Shown here: one piece after another, positions 35,427-48,595 of the stretch | Layout of the letters: the number at the start of each line of letters is the position of its first letter | How positions within the stretch are numbered: the first letter of the stretch is position 1 | Source: Luteimonas sp. J29 | GTDB taxonomy: Bacteria; Pseudomonadota; Gammaproteobacteria; Xanthomonadales; Xanthomonadaceae | Assembly (NCBI RefSeq): GCF_000472505.1 | Contig: NZ_AWZR01000001.1 | Coordinates: 239,693-303,692 of the forward strand | DNA length: 64,000 bases | Direction of reading: 5' to 3' | Translations under genes and position numbers: made by a program | The notes under the pieces: model-generated | What the model was told of the DNA's origin: nothing | The model's input: the letters and a program-made list of their open reading frames with translations, nothing else | The model's database searches: none

Positions 35427-37024
35427 GGCTGGATGCGGCCCGGGTCGCGCTGCGACCGCGTTCGCCGTGGGAGGCGATGGAACTGGGACTGGCCCTGGTG
35501 CGCCGGCATGCGCGCGACGTCTGGCGCCCATGGGCGCTGGCGACGCTGCCGCTGTTCGCCGCCTTCAACGCCCTCGCCTGGTCGCTGGACGCGATGTGGC
35601 TGGCGACGCTGGCGATGTGGTGGCTGCTGCCGCTGTTCGACCGGATCCCGCTGCTGGTGCTGTCGCGCGCGGTGTTCGGGCCGGCGCCGCCGGCGCGCGA
35701 AGTACTCGCCGCGCAGATGCGCCTGGGCGCGCGCGGCACGCCTGCGCGACTGGCGTGGGCCCGGTTCAGTCCGTGGCGCTGGATCGTGATGCCGGTCGAA
35801 CTGCTCGAGGGGGTCGCCGGCGACGTGCTGCGCGAGCGCCGCAGGGTGGTGGCCGACGGCATCCAGGGCCACGCGTTCCTGCTGGCGATGGCGGGAATCT
35901 CGTTCGCCGGCGCGCTGCTGCTGTCGCTGCTGCTGCTCGTGCTGCTGTTCGTCCCGGCGCAGCTGTTGCCGGAGTCGGCGCGCGCGATGTGGTCGCTGCT
36001 GGTGGACACGCCCACGCGCGCCAGCATGCTCGGGATCAACCTCGCCCTGTGGCTGGCCCTGTCGGCGATCGAGCCGTTCATGGTCGGCGCGGGCTTCGGC
36101 CTGTACCTCGCGCGGCGCGCACGGATCGAGGCCTGGGACATCGAACTGGCGCTGCGGCGCATGCGCGCGCGCCTGGCCGCCGCGGCCGGGGCCCCGCTCC
36201 AGGCGCTCGCGTTGGCGCTGGCGCTGGCGCTGGGACTGCTGGCGATGCCGTCAGCGCCGGTCGCGGCCCAGGCGGCACGGCAGCTGCAGGAACAGCGCGA
36301 GCACCTTCGCCTCCTGCCGCCCAAATCGCAGCAGCCCGGCGAGCGCCCCGCGGCGCAAGGCGACACCCTGCGCGAGGTGTTCGGCGATGCGGCGCTCCGC
36401 GACGATCCCGCGTTCCGCCAGGCCGTGCGCCGCGCGCACGAGGATCCGCTGCTCGACCGCAGCCGGACCGTCTACCAGTGGGAGCCGCGCAACCCCCGCA
36501 AGGCCGAGCGCCGGGACCTGCCGCCCTGGCTGCAGGTGGTCGGCCGGCTGGTGGCCGTGGTCGCCGAGTCCGGCCTGTGGATCCTGCTCGGGCTGCTCGC
36601 GCTGGTGCTGGCCTTGACCGCGCGGCACTGGTGGCCCTGGATGCAGCGGCTGCAGGCCGCGGCGCGACCGCCGCCCGAGACCACCACAGCGCCGGTGGCC
36701 GAGCCCGTGCGCCTGCCCGACGACCTGGTGGCGGAGGCGCGCAGGCAATGGCGCGAAGGACGTCCGCGCCGCGCGCTGGCGCTGCTCTACCGCGGCAGCG
36801 TCGAGGCGATGGCCGAGCGCATCGGCGTGGCGCTCGTCCCCGGCGCCACCGAGGCGCAGTGCCTGCGCGCCTCGCGCCGCCTGCCCGAGGAAGCCGACCG
36901 CAGCGCGTTCGCGCGCGTGGTGCGGGTGTGGCAGCAGGCCGCGTACGCCGGCCGCATGCCCGGCGACGGCGAGTTCGAGGACCTGCTGGGCGAACTCGCG
37001 CGGCGCTTCGGGTGGGCGACATGA
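35423..37024 (+). CDS. DUF4129-type membrane protein
   Basis: 533 residues. Membrane helices occur near 35-75, 150-220 and 395-415, with a long soluble segment between them. The C-terminal domain (about 440-530; ARRQWREGRPRRALALLYRG) is typical of DUF4129, which elsewhere is fused to transglutaminase-like proteins. A cleavage-site-like AVAAQAA after a hydrophobic run near 275 could mark a periplasmic segment. It overlaps its neighbours by 4 bp at both ends. Enzymatic function is unknown. Confidence 0.8.
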   Translation: MRLDAARVALRPRSPWEAMELGLALVRRHARDVWRPWALATLPLFAAFNALAWSLDAMWLATLAMWWLLPLFDRIPLLVLSRAVFGPAPPAREVLAAQMRLGARGTPARLAWARFSPWRWIVMPVELLEGVAGDVLRERRRVVADGIQGHAFLLAMAGISFAGALLLSLLLLVLLFVPAQLLPESARAMWSLLVDTPTRASMLGINLALWLALSAIEPFMVGAGFGLYLARRARIEAWDIELALRRMRARLAAAAGAPLQALALALALALGLLAMPSAPVAAQAARQLQEQREHLRLLPPKSQQPGERPAAQGDTLREVFGDAALRDDPAFRQAVRRAHEDPLLDRSRTVYQWEPRNPRKAERRDLPPWLQVVGRLVAVVAESGLWILLGLLALVLALTARHWWPWMQRLQAAARPPPETTTAPVAEPVRLPDDLVAEARRQWREGRPRRALALLYRGSVEAMAERIGVALVPGATEAQCLRASRRLPEEADRSAFARVVRVWQQAAYAGRMPGDGEFEDLLGELARRFGWAT

Positions 37025-38141
37025 ACCGGCCCTGGTTGCGCCTGCTGCTGCCGCTGCCGCTGCTGCTGGTCGCGGCCGCGCTGGTGGCCTGGTGGCTGCA
37101 CGCCCACGAGCGGGTGCCGCACCGGACGCCGCTGCCGGCGGCCGGCGAGGCCGCCTACAACCCGCTGTACGCGCTGCGCCTGGCGCTGCGCGCGGACGGG
37201 GTCCAGGCGGTCTCGCGCCAGCGCCTGGACCTGGCCGGGCATCCGCTGGGCAAGCGCGACACCCTGGTGATGCTCGGCGACCCGGACACGCTGGCGGCGC
37301 GCGACGTCGATGCGCTGCTCGCCTGGGTCGAAGGCGGCGGACACCTGCTGGCCACGGCCCCGGGCACCGCGCGGCGCGCGCCCGCGCATCCCGGCGGATT
37401 GCTGCCGCGGCTGGGCATCGCGCCGCACGCCGGGGACGATGCCTGCGCGGACCTGCGCATCCCCGGCCAGCCGCCACGCGTGGAGTTCTGCCGCGCGCCG
37501 CGCTTCTCCCTGCGCGACGTGGACCCGGAACTGGCCTGGGGCGACTTCGCCGCCGGGTTCGTGTTCGCGCGCATCCGCCGCGGCGAGGGTGCGGTGGACG
37601 TGCTGTCCTCGCTCGACTTCATGGCCAACGGCGCGCTCCGGGATCCAGCGCACGCGCTGCTCGCCCGCCAGCTGCTCGACCGCAACTACCGGCACGGCAC
37701 CATGCACCTGGTCTATGCGGCGAGCGTGCCGCCGCTGTGGCGGCTGCTGCTCGAACGCGGCTGGATGGCCTGGGTGCCGCTGGCGCTGGCGCTGGCCGCG
37801 TTCCTGTGGATGCGGCTGCAGCGGTTCGGCCCGGTGCTGCCGCCGCCGCCGGCGGAGCGGCGCTCGCTGCTCGAGCACGTCCAGGCCGGCGGCGAGCACC
37901 TGCGCCGCTACGGCCACGCCGGCCTGCTGCACGCCGCGCTGCGCGACGCGTTCCTCGCCCGTCTGCGCCGGCGCGACCCGCTGGCCGGGGCGCTCGAGGG
38001 CCGCGCCCGGGCCGAGGCGATCGCCGCCCGCACCGGCCTCGACCCGGCCACCATCGAACATGCCCTGCGCGAGCCGCGTCCCGGCGACCGCAGGGATTTC
38101 CTGCAGCGCATGGCCCGACTGATCGACATGGGAAGACGACT

Positions 38142-38145
<4 letters not shown>
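37021..38145 (+). CDS. DUF4350-type protein
   Basis: 374 residues with an N-terminal membrane helix (LLLPLPLLLVAAALVAWWL), a periplasmic domain of ~220 residues, a second helix near 255 (VPLALALAAFLWMRL) and a cytosolic tail. AAYNPLYALRLALRADG and DTLVMLGDP are typical of DUF4350, a GATase-like fold found beside MoxR/DUF58 genes. It is translationally coupled to DUF4129 upstream and moxR downstream by ATGA overlaps. No catalytic residues can be assigned. Confidence 0.82.
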
Positions 38146-39127
<982 letters not shown>

Positions 39128-39131
<4 letters not shown>

Positions 39132-40462
39132 ATCCGGTCCCCGTCCGCGGCCGCGCGCTGCCGCGTCCGGCGCCGGCCCTGGTGGCGGCGCTGGTCGCCT
39201 GGGGCGTGGCCGGCGCGATCGCCAGCCTCGGCGGGCTGCCGCCGCTGGCGTGGCAGGCGGCGGGTGCGGCGCTGGCGCTGCTTGCGCTGGTGGACGTGGC
39301 GCTGCTGTGGCGCATGCCGGTGCCGGACGTGTCGCGCCGCGTGCCCGAGGCGCTGGCGCTCGGGGTCGAGCGCGAAGTGCGGCTCGAGCTCGAGCCTGGC
39401 GCGCGCACGGTGCGCGTGGACGTGCACGACCTGCACCCGGGCGGCTGGGAGGTCGAAGGCCTGCCGCGCCGGCTGCTGCTGCGTCCGGGCACGGTGTCGG
39501 GCATCGGTTACCGGGTGCGCCCGGACGCGCGCGGCCGCTTCGCCTTCGACGGCGTGCACTTGCGGCTGCATTCGCCGTTGCGGCTCTGGCACCGCCGCTG
39601 CCTGGCCGGCAGCGCGCAGCCGGTGCGCGTGTTCCCGGACTTCGCGCCGCTGTCGAAGCTCGCCCTGGTCAGCGCCGAACGTGCGTCGCGGATGATGGGC
39701 GCGCACATCCGCCGCCGCCGCGGCGAGGGCACCGACTTCCACCAGATGCGCGAGTACCGCGTCGGCGACAGTCTGCGCCAGATCGACTGGAAGGCGACCT
39801 CGCGCGCGCGCAAGCTCATCTCGCGCGAGTACCAGGACGAACAGAACCAGCAGCTGGTGCTGGTGCTCGACACCGGGCGACGGATGCTCGCGCGCGACCA
39901 CGGCCTGGCCCATTTCGACCACGCCCTCGACGCCTGCCTGCTGGTGGCGTGGCTGGCGCTGCGCCGCGGCGACGCGGTCGGGCTGCTGGCGACCGGCGGC
40001 GAGCGCCGCTGGGTGCCGCCGCGGCGCGGGATGGCCGCCATCGACGAACTGCTGCGCGCCAGCTACGACCTGCAGCCCGGGCCGGTGGCCACCGACTACC
40101 TCGCCGCGGCCACCGGACTGGCGCTGCGCCAGCGCCGCCGCGGCCTGCTGATGCTGGTCACCAACCTGCGCGACGAGGACATCGAGGACGTGCTCGCCGC
40201 GGTGCGCATGCTGCAGCGGCGACACCTGGTGGTGGTGGCCTCGCTGCGCGAGCGCGTGCTCGACGAGGTGCTCGGACAGGACGTGTCCGACCTCGCCGGC
40301 GCGGTGCGCGCGGGCGCCACCGCGCGCTATCTGGCCGAACGCGCCGCCGCGCACGACACGCTGCGGCGGCACCGCGTCAGCGTGCTCGACGTCACCCCGG
40401 AGCAACTGCCCGGTGCCCTGGTCGAGCGCTACCTGGCGATCAAGCGCGAAGGGCTGCTCTGA
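39128..40462 (+). CDS. DUF58 (VWA-like) protein
   Basis: 444 residues from a GTG overlapping the moxR stop. Two N-terminal hydrophobic helices (about 15-60) are followed by a beta-rich region. The DUF58 core is GEGTDFHQMREYRVGDSLRQ, then DWKATSRARKL, and then a VWA-like strand LVLVLDTGRRM with a partial metal-site pattern. It is membrane-anchored with a cytosolic or periplasmic VWA-like domain and is thought to work with MoxR. It ends the six-gene chain. Confidence 0.92.
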
Positions 40463-40514
40463 CGCGGCCGCAGCGCCCGTGTGCGCGGCGCGCCACGGGA
40501 CGTTTCCATCACAT

Positions 40515-40594
40515 AGGAGCGGCTTCAGCCGCGACCATGGTTCGCAGGCCATGACGAACCCGGAACGTCCTCGGTCGCGGCTGAAGCCGCTCCT
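40515..40594. repeat. REP pair forming a 22-bp perfect inverted repeat
   Basis: The arms 40515-40536 and 40573-40594 are perfect 22-bp inverted copies of AGGAGCGGCTTCAGCCGCGA plus CC. An inner hairpin GGTTCG/CGAACC lies at 40539-40560. It sits between the DUF58 and aroE stops, so the expected role is as a transcript-end or REP-type structural element. Confidence 0.85.
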
Positions 40595-40624
40595 GCAGGG
40601 AATGCCCGGGGCTGGAATGGCGTG

Positions 40625-41467
40625 TCAGTCGGCGGTCACCAGGGCCGCGTGCCGCGCCTGCAGTTCGGCGTAGACCTCGTCGGTCAGCGGGCGCACGCCG
40701 TGCCACAGGGCGAAGCTCTCGGCCGCCTGCTCCACCAGCATCCCGAGCCCGTCCACCGCCTGCTGCGCGCCGCCCGCGCGGGCCCAGGCCAGGAACGGGA
40801 TCGCGACCTCGCCGTAGCTCAGGTCGACCGCCGCGCACCGCGGCGCCAGCAGCGACATCGGCAGCGGCGGCAGGCCGCCGCCGCGCGCGGCCGAGGTCGC
40901 GTTGACCAGCAGGTCGAAGCTGCCCAGGGCCGGCAGGTCGGCCATGTAGCGCGCGTGCACCCGGCCCGGCTGGCCGAGCGCGTCGGCGAGCGCGTCGGCC
41001 CGTTCCGGCGTGCGGTTGACGATGTACAGGTCGCCCACGCCGGCATCGAGCAGCGACGGCGCCACCCCGCGCGCGGCGCCGCCGGCGCCGATCAGCAGGG
41101 TGCGGCGCTGGCGCAGGTCGAGGCGGTGGCGCTCGGTGAGGTCGCGCACCAGCCCGGCGCCGTCGGTGTTGTCGCCGTGCCAGCCTTCGGCGCTGCGGAC
41201 GATGGTGTTGACCGCGCCGGCGCGCTGCGCGCGCTCGGTGCGGGTCGCGCACAGCGCGTAGGCGGCCTGCTTGTGCGGCAGGGTGATGTTGGCGCCCGCG
41301 CCCCCGGCCGCGGCGAAGGCCTCGAGTGCGCGCGGGAACTCCTCCGGCGTGGCGTCGATCGCCTCGTAGCGCAGGTCGATGCCCGCCTGGCGGCCGAAGG
41401 CGGCGTGGATGCGGGGGGAAAGCGAGTGCCCGACGGGATGGCCGAAAACCGCGTACAGGCTGCTCAT
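40625..41467 (-). CDS. aroE: Shikimate dehydrogenase
   Basis: 280 residues. It reduces 3-dehydroshikimate to shikimate with NADPH in the chorismate pathway. Signatures: [22 protein letters not shown] with the catalytic Lys, [12 protein letters not shown] and the nucleotide-binding GAGGAARGV. The neighbouring chorismatase uses chorismate for pigment synthesis, so this gene lies next to a consumer of its pathway end product. The start [11 protein letters not shown] is the usual one. It is followed by a REP pair. Confidence 0.95.
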   Translation of the reverse strand: MSSLYAVFGHPVGHSLSPRIHAAFGRQAGIDLRYEAIDATPEEFPRALEAFAAAGGAGANITLPHKQAAYALCATRTERAQRAGAVNTIVRSAEGWHGDNTDGAGLVRDLTERHRLDLRQRRTLLIGAGGAARGVAPSLLDAGVGDLYIVNRTPERADALADALGQPGRVHARYMADLPALGSFDLLVNATSAARGGGLPPLPMSLLAPRCAAVDLSYGEVAIPFLAWARAGGAQQAVDGLGMLVEQAAESFALWHGVRPLTDEVYAELQARHAALVTAD

Positions 41468-41519
41468 GGCATTCGTGCTCGCGCTGGGGAACTGCCCGGA
41501 GTCTACTCCGCGGCGTGGG

Positions 41520-44600
<3,081 letters not shown>

Positions 44601-44604
<4 letters not shown>

Positions 44605-44783
44605 CGGCCGGCCTCCCGCAGGGCGTCGTGGCCGGACGCGTCTCCAGCCGGCGTCGAGGGCCGCGCCACGGGCGTGCCGGCGGGTGCGGGCAGGCGGGCT
44701 GCCGGGCGTCCCGCCAGCCCGCCGGGAACGTCGCCGTCTGCGGGTCCGTCGCTGGAGGTGGCGGGCGGGGTCTGGCTGGCCAT
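44601..44783 (-). CDS. Possible short upstream ORF overlapping the chorismatase start
   Basis: 60 codons, Pro/Ala/Gly-rich and low in complexity, starting MASQTPPATSSDG. Its stop overlaps the chorismatase GTG as GTGA, the coupling geometry used throughout the locus. A -10-like TATGAT lies on the minus strand at 44827-44822. It may be a coupled leader peptide or just spurious in GC-rich DNA. Together with the remaining bases up to the ACP start it forms the 337-bp divergent control region, in which I see no other gene. Confidence 0.22.
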
Positions 44784-44941
44784 CCGGTCGGTGTCGGGCA
44801 CGGGCTGCGGCGCGGACCGGCATCATAGCGGACACCCCCGCCACGGCCGCGTGGTCTGCGCCGCGCAGCTGAACGGCGCCGCCCGCCCTTGCGCCGCGCG
44901 GCGCGATGCAGGATCGTTGCGGGCCCTTTCCGAACCGCCCG

Positions 44942-45217
44942 ATGCCCATGTCCGAACAGACCGCCGCCGAACGCGAACTCGCCGAACTGCTGGTCGAAAG
45001 CCTGAACCTGGACGGCGTGGACGCGGCCGGGATCGACCCGGAGGCGCCGCTGTTCAATGCCGGGCTGGGGCTGGATTCGATCGACGCCCTGGAGCTGGCG
45101 CTGGCGATCAGCAAGCGCTACGGCTTCCAGCTGCGCTCGGACAGCGACGAGAACCGGCGCATCTTCGCCTCGCTGCGGGCGCTGTCGGAACACGTCCAGC
45201 AGCACCGCACCACTTGA
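44942..45217 (+). CDS. Acyl carrier protein of the pigment locus
   Basis: About 90 residues. The phosphopantetheine site is Ser in GLDSIDALELAL. The N-terminal helix (AERELAELLVESLNL) and the acidic loop DPEAPLFNAG are typical of type II ACPs. It would carry the growing polyene chain and be activated by the PPTase encoded at 23 kb. An ATG two codons downstream is an equally good start. Its stop overlaps the start of the COG4648 gene. It is the first gene of the plus-strand half of the locus. Confidence 0.93.
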   Translation: MPMSEQTAAERELAELLVESLNLDGVDAAGIDPEAPLFNAGLGLDSIDALELALAISKRYGFQLRSDSDENRRIFASLRALSEHVQQHRTT

Positions 45218-45897
45218 TCCCGGTCCTGCAGATCGCGCTTGCATTGGCCTATGCGCTGCTGGCGCACCTGGCCAGCGCGCGCGAGGCCCCGCGCCTGGCG
45301 TTCGCCGCGCTGCTGGTGCTGGTGGCGCTGCTGTTCGCCGCGCCGCTGCTGCGGCTGCGGCCCTGGGCGTTCGCGCTGGCCGGCGCGTCGGTCGCCGGCG
45401 CGTGGTGGCTGCACGCACGCGGGCTGGACGCGCTGCCGCTGCTGCTGGTCCCGGTGGTGTTCGTGGCCCTGGTGGCGTGGATGTTCGCGCGCACCCTGCG
45501 CGCCGGACGGGTGCCGCTGATCACCCGCATCGTCTCGGTCCTGGACGGCGAGCCGGTCGACCGGCTCCCGGCCGACGTGGCCACCTATGCCCGCCGCCTG
45601 ACGGCCGCGTGGGCCGTGCTGCTGGCGGGCCTGGGACTGGCCAACCTGGTCCTGGCGCTGCTGGCCAGCCCGGGCGGACTGCTGGCGCAGGCCGGCATCG
45701 TGCCGCCCTGGCCGATCACCCATGCCCAGTGGTCGTGGTGCGCCAACCTGCTGGGCTACGGCGTGGTCGGCGGGTTCTTCGTGCTCGAATTCCTGTGGCG
45801 GCGGCATCGCTTCCCCGAGCGCCAGCACGGCTTCGTCGATTTCGTGCGCCGGCTCGGCGGGCTGGGGCCGGCGTTCTGGCGGGACGTGCTGAGATGA
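45214..45897 (+). CDS. COG4648-type membrane protein of APE loci
   Basis: 227 residues from a TTG that overlaps the ACP stop (TTGA). About six hydrophobic helices: three in the first 90 residues, two in the middle and one near 190. A conserved-looking loop TRTLRAGRVPLITRIVSVLD lies between (20 residues). Proteins of this kind are found beside the ACP in aryl-polyene clusters; their role is unknown but membrane placement suggests linking the soluble synthase to the inner membrane. It ends in an ATGA overlap with the acyltransferase. Confidence 0.8.
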   Translation: MIPVLQIALALAYALLAHLASAREAPRLAFAALLVLVALLFAAPLLRLRPWAFALAGASVAGAWWLHARGLDALPLLLVPVVFVALVAWMFARTLRAGRVPLITRIVSVLDGEPVDRLPADVATYARRLTAAWAVLLAGLGLANLVLALLASPGGLLAQAGIVPPWPITHAQWSWCANLLGYGVVGGFFVLEFLWRRHRFPERQHGFVDFVRRLGGLGPAFWRDVLR

Positions 45898-46754
45898 ACG
45901 CCGGCCCGCGGCTCCGGGCGGCCTGGCGCGGCCGTCCCGCGCCGTCGCCGGCCGGCGCGCCGGCGTCCGCGGCCGTGCGACCGGAAGGGCGCCTGGAGGC
46001 GGCGGCCTGGCGGCTGTGCAACCTGGTCCAGTTCGCCTTCACCCTGGCCTGGACCGCCGCGTGGATCTGCCTGGCGCTGCTGCTGCGGCCGCTGTCCGGC
46101 CGCGAGGCGCGGCTGCCGCTGCGCATGGCCGCGCGCTGCTGGGCGCCCGGCCTGCTGCGCGGCGCCGGGGCGCGCCTGGAAGTGGAAGGCGCCGCGCGCG
46201 TGGACTGGTCGCGGCCCTGCCTGCTGGTCGCCAACCACGCGTCGGTGATCGACGTCTGCGCGCTGTTCCGCGCGGTCCCGGTGCCGCTGCGCTTCCTGCT
46301 CAAGGACGAGATGAAGCGGGTGCCGTTCGTGGGCTGGTACGCGCGCGCCACCGGGATGCTGTTCATCGTCCGCGACAGCGCCCGCGCCGGTGCGCTGATG
46401 CGGCGCGAGGCGGCGGCGATGCTGGCGCGTGGCCAGGTGCTGTGCCTGTTCCCGGAAGGCACCCGCAGCCGCGACGGGACGGTGGCGCCGTTCAAGGGCG
46501 GATCGCTGCAGGCGGCGATCGACGCCGGCGTGCCGGTCGTCCCGGTGGCCGTGGAGGGCGCGGGCCGGGTGCTGCCCGTGCAGGGCTTCTTCCGGGTGCG
46601 TCCGGGCCCGATCCGGGTCGGTTTCGGCGAGCCGCTGGCGGTGCGCGAGGACGGCGCCCCGGTGCCGCGCCAGGTGCTCGCCGACCGCGCACGGACGCGG
46701 ATTGTTGGCATGCTGGAGGCATGGCGACGGAAGGACGCGACGTGCGGTTCGTGA
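45894..46754 (+). CDS. PlsC-type 1-acyl-glycerol-phosphate acyltransferase-like protein
   Basis: 286 residues. After a variable basic N-terminus and a hydrophobic helix (about 45-65) come the acyltransferase motifs: NHASVIDV (HxxxxD), the acceptor motif GMLFIVRDSARAG and CLFPEGTRSRDG, and VPVVPVAVEG. It probably moves the aryl-polyenoyl chain from the ACP to a lipid acceptor at the inner membrane. It overlaps the upstream gene by 4 bp and the dehydratase gene by about 30 bp. Confidence 0.87.
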   Translation: MNAGPRLRAAWRGRPAPSPAGAPASAAVRPEGRLEAAAWRLCNLVQFAFTLAWTAAWICLALLLRPLSGREARLPLRMAARCWAPGLLRGAGARLEVEGAARVDWSRPCLLVANHASVIDVCALFRAVPVPLRFLLKDEMKRVPFVGWYARATGMLFIVRDSARAGALMRREAAAMLARGQVLCLFPEGTRSRDGTVAPFKGGSLQAAIDAGVPVVPVAVEGAGRVLPVQGFFRVRPGPIRVGFGEPLAVREDGAPVPRQVLADRARTRIVGMLEAWRRKDATCGS

Positions 46755-47038
46755 TCGGCCACGACCATCCGGCCCTGCCCGGCCATTTCCCCGGACGGCC
46801 GGTGGTGCCGGGCGTGGTGCTGCTGGACCGGGTGCTCGAGGCGGTCGAACGCGAGGCCGGTCCGCTGCGCGCACTGGCGCTGCCGCAGGTCAAGTTCCTG
46901 CAGCCGCTGCTGCCGGGCGAGGAGGCGCGGGTCGAACTCGAGCCGGTGGCCGCGTCGCCTGGTGCGCGCTGGCGCTTCCGGGTGCTGCGCGGCGACGCCC
47001 TGCTCGCCAGCGGCGACGTCGCCGAGGCCGCGTCGTGA
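46721..47038 (+). CDS. Hotdog-fold 3-hydroxyacyl-ACP dehydratase, small
   Basis: About 105 residues with the FabA/FabZ-like entry FVIGHDHPALPGHFPGRP, followed by VVPGVVLLDRVLEAVE. The His in HPALPGHFPG is the catalytic type. It is one of two dehydratases in the locus (the other at 51041). A GTG at 46742 has a better-placed AAGGA and may be the true start, shortening the protein by seven residues. It dehydrates the beta-hydroxy intermediate during polyene elongation. Confidence 0.85.
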   Translation: MATEGRDVRFVIGHDHPALPGHFPGRPVVPGVVLLDRVLEAVEREAGPLRALALPQVKFLQPLLPGEEARVELEPVAASPGARWRFRVLRGDALLASGDVAEAAS

Positions 47039-48033
47039 GCGCGGACTGGCGGCAGCGGCCGGAAGGCGGCGGGCGGTTCGCGCTGCGCCTGGTGCGCGCG
47101 ATCGCCAGCCATGGCGGACGCCCGCTGGCGCGCCTGCTGCTGTATCCGATCACGGCGTACTTCCTGTTCCGGCGCGGCCCGGAGCGGCGCGCCTCGATCG
47201 CGTTCCTCGGCCGCGCGCTCGGCCGGCCGGCGGGCCTGCTCGACGGCGCGCGCCACGTGCACACCTTCGCCTCGACCATCCTCGACCGGGTGTTCCTGCT
47301 TCAGGGCAAGGAATCGCGCTTCCGGATCGAGACCCGCGGCCTCGACGAACTCGAGGCACGCCTGGCCGAAGGCCGCGGCGTGCTGCTGTTCGGCTCGCAC
47401 CTGGGCAGCTTCGAGGCGATGCGGGTGCTGTCGCGCCGCCGCCCCGGGCTGAAGCTTCGCGTGGTGCTCGACAAGGGCCACAGCCGGGTGCTGACCCAGG
47501 TGCTCGACGCGCTCGCGCCGGAGATCGCCGCCGGCGTGATCGACGCCGGCCAGGACGGCCCTGCGCTGATGCTGCAGATCCAGCAGGCGGCGGCCGAAGG
47601 CGCGCTGGTGGCGCTGCTGGTCGACCGCAGCGTGCCCGGCCAGCCGGTGCTGCAGGTGCCGTTCCTCGGCGCCCCGGCCCCGTTCCCGACGGCGCCGTGG
47701 CTGATGGCCACGGTGCTGCGGCTGCCGGTGGTGCTGGGCTTCGGCCTCTACCGCGGCGGCAATCGCTACGCGCTGGAGTTCGAGGATTTCTGCGATCCGA
47801 TCGACGTGCCGCGCAGCGAGCGCGCCGCCGCGATCGAGTCGCTCATCCGGCGTTACGCCGCACGGCTGGAGCATCATGCGCGTCAGGCGCCCTACAACTG
47901 GTTCAACTTCTACGATTTCTGGCATGTCGACGAACCGCAGACCCGACCCGGCCCGTCCGGCGCACCGCTGGCTGCCGGCCCTGCTGCTGGCGGCGACCGC
48001 ACCGCTGGCATGGGCGCAGGCCGCCCCGGATAG
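47035..48033 (+). CDS. LpxL/HtrB-type lysophospholipid acyltransferase-like protein
   Basis: 332 residues from a GTG overlapping the dehydratase stop. The HxxxxE motif is GSHLGSFEAM, and VALLVDRSVPG plus FLGAPAPFPTAPWLMA match the LpxL group. YNWFNFYDFW near residue 300 is the usual family end. A further ~30 residues continue through the start of the LolA-like gene and look like shadow translation. A role in transferring the aryl-polyene to a lipid anchor is inferred from the same gene in other APE loci. Confidence 0.87.
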   Translation: MSADWRQRPEGGGRFALRLVRAIASHGGRPLARLLLYPITAYFLFRRGPERRASIAFLGRALGRPAGLLDGARHVHTFASTILDRVFLLQGKESRFRIETRGLDELEARLAEGRGVLLFGSHLGSFEAMRVLSRRRPGLKLRVVLDKGHSRVLTQVLDALAPEIAAGVIDAGQDGPALMLQIQQAAAEGALVALLVDRSVPGQPVLQVPFLGAPAPFPTAPWLMATVLRLPVVLGFGLYRGGNRYALEFEDFCDPIDVPRSERAAAIESLIRRYAARLEHHARQAPYNWFNFYDFWHVDEPQTRPGPSGAPLAAGPAAGGDRTAGMGAGRPG

Positions 48034-48595
48034 CGACGCGATCGTGCGTTCGCTGGCGCGGCCCGCGCCGGCGGCGACGCCGTTCGTCGAGGTGCGCGAG
48101 TCGCCGCTGCTCAAGGCGCCGCTGCGGGTCTCGGGCGAATACCGCCGGCCCGACGCCGACACCCTGGTGCGCGAAGTGCGCGCGCCCTACGCCGAGACCA
48201 CCACCCTGCGCGACGGCCAGGCGGTGCTGGCGCGCGAAGGCAGGCCCGAGCGTCGCTTCGCGCTCTCGCGCGCACCGGAACTCGCGGCCCTGCAGGGCAG
48301 CTTCGGCGCGCTGCTGTCCGGCGACCCCGAGGCGCTGCGCCGCCACTACACGGTCGAGTCCGAGGGCGACGCGCAGCGCTGGGTGCTGCGCCTGGCGCCG
48401 CGCGACGACCGGCTCGCCGCGAAGCTGCGCGAGCTGCGCCTGCATGGCCGCGGCGACGAGCTGCACTGCATCGAGCATGCCGCGATCCAGGGGGAGGTGC
48501 GGCGCACGTTGATGGGCGCGGCGGCCGAGGCCGCCCGGCGCGAAGGCGACGGCGCCGACATCGCCGCGCTGTGCCGCGGCGACGCGACCGGATGA
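47924..48595 (+). CDS. LolA-like outer-membrane lipoprotein carrier
   Basis: 223 residues. A signal peptide (RWLPALLLAATAPLAWAQ) precedes a LolA-like domain with FVEVRESPLLKAPLRVSGE and LRLAPRDDRLAAKLRELRL. LolA folds bind acyl chains in the periplasm, so it likely escorts the aryl-polyene lipid across. It overlaps the previous acyltransferase by 110 bp in another frame, far more than its neighbours; the signal peptide itself lies in the overlap, so at least 68 bp of it are real. It ends in an ATGA overlap with the MMPL gene. Confidence 0.85.
   Translation: MSTNRRPDPARPAHRWLPALLLAATAPLAWAQAAPDSDAIVRSLARPAPAATPFVEVRESPLLKAPLRVSGEYRRPDADTLVREVRAPYAETTTLRDGQAVLAREGRPERRFALSRAPELAALQGSFGALLSGDPEALRRHYTVESEGDAQRWVLRLAPRDDRLAAKLRELRLHGRGDELHCIEHAAIQGEVRRTLMGAAAEAARREGDGADIAALCRGDATG

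Noticed and set aside
41468-41519. Upstream extension of aroE
   Set aside because: The longer frame is Arg/Pro-rich shadow sequence, and shikimate dehydrogenase starts normally with the short sequence before YAVFGHP.
47035-48033. Sequencing frameshift joining acyltransferase and LolA-like genes
   Set aside because: Both proteins are complete with their own ends, start and signal peptide, so an overlap explains the data without an error.
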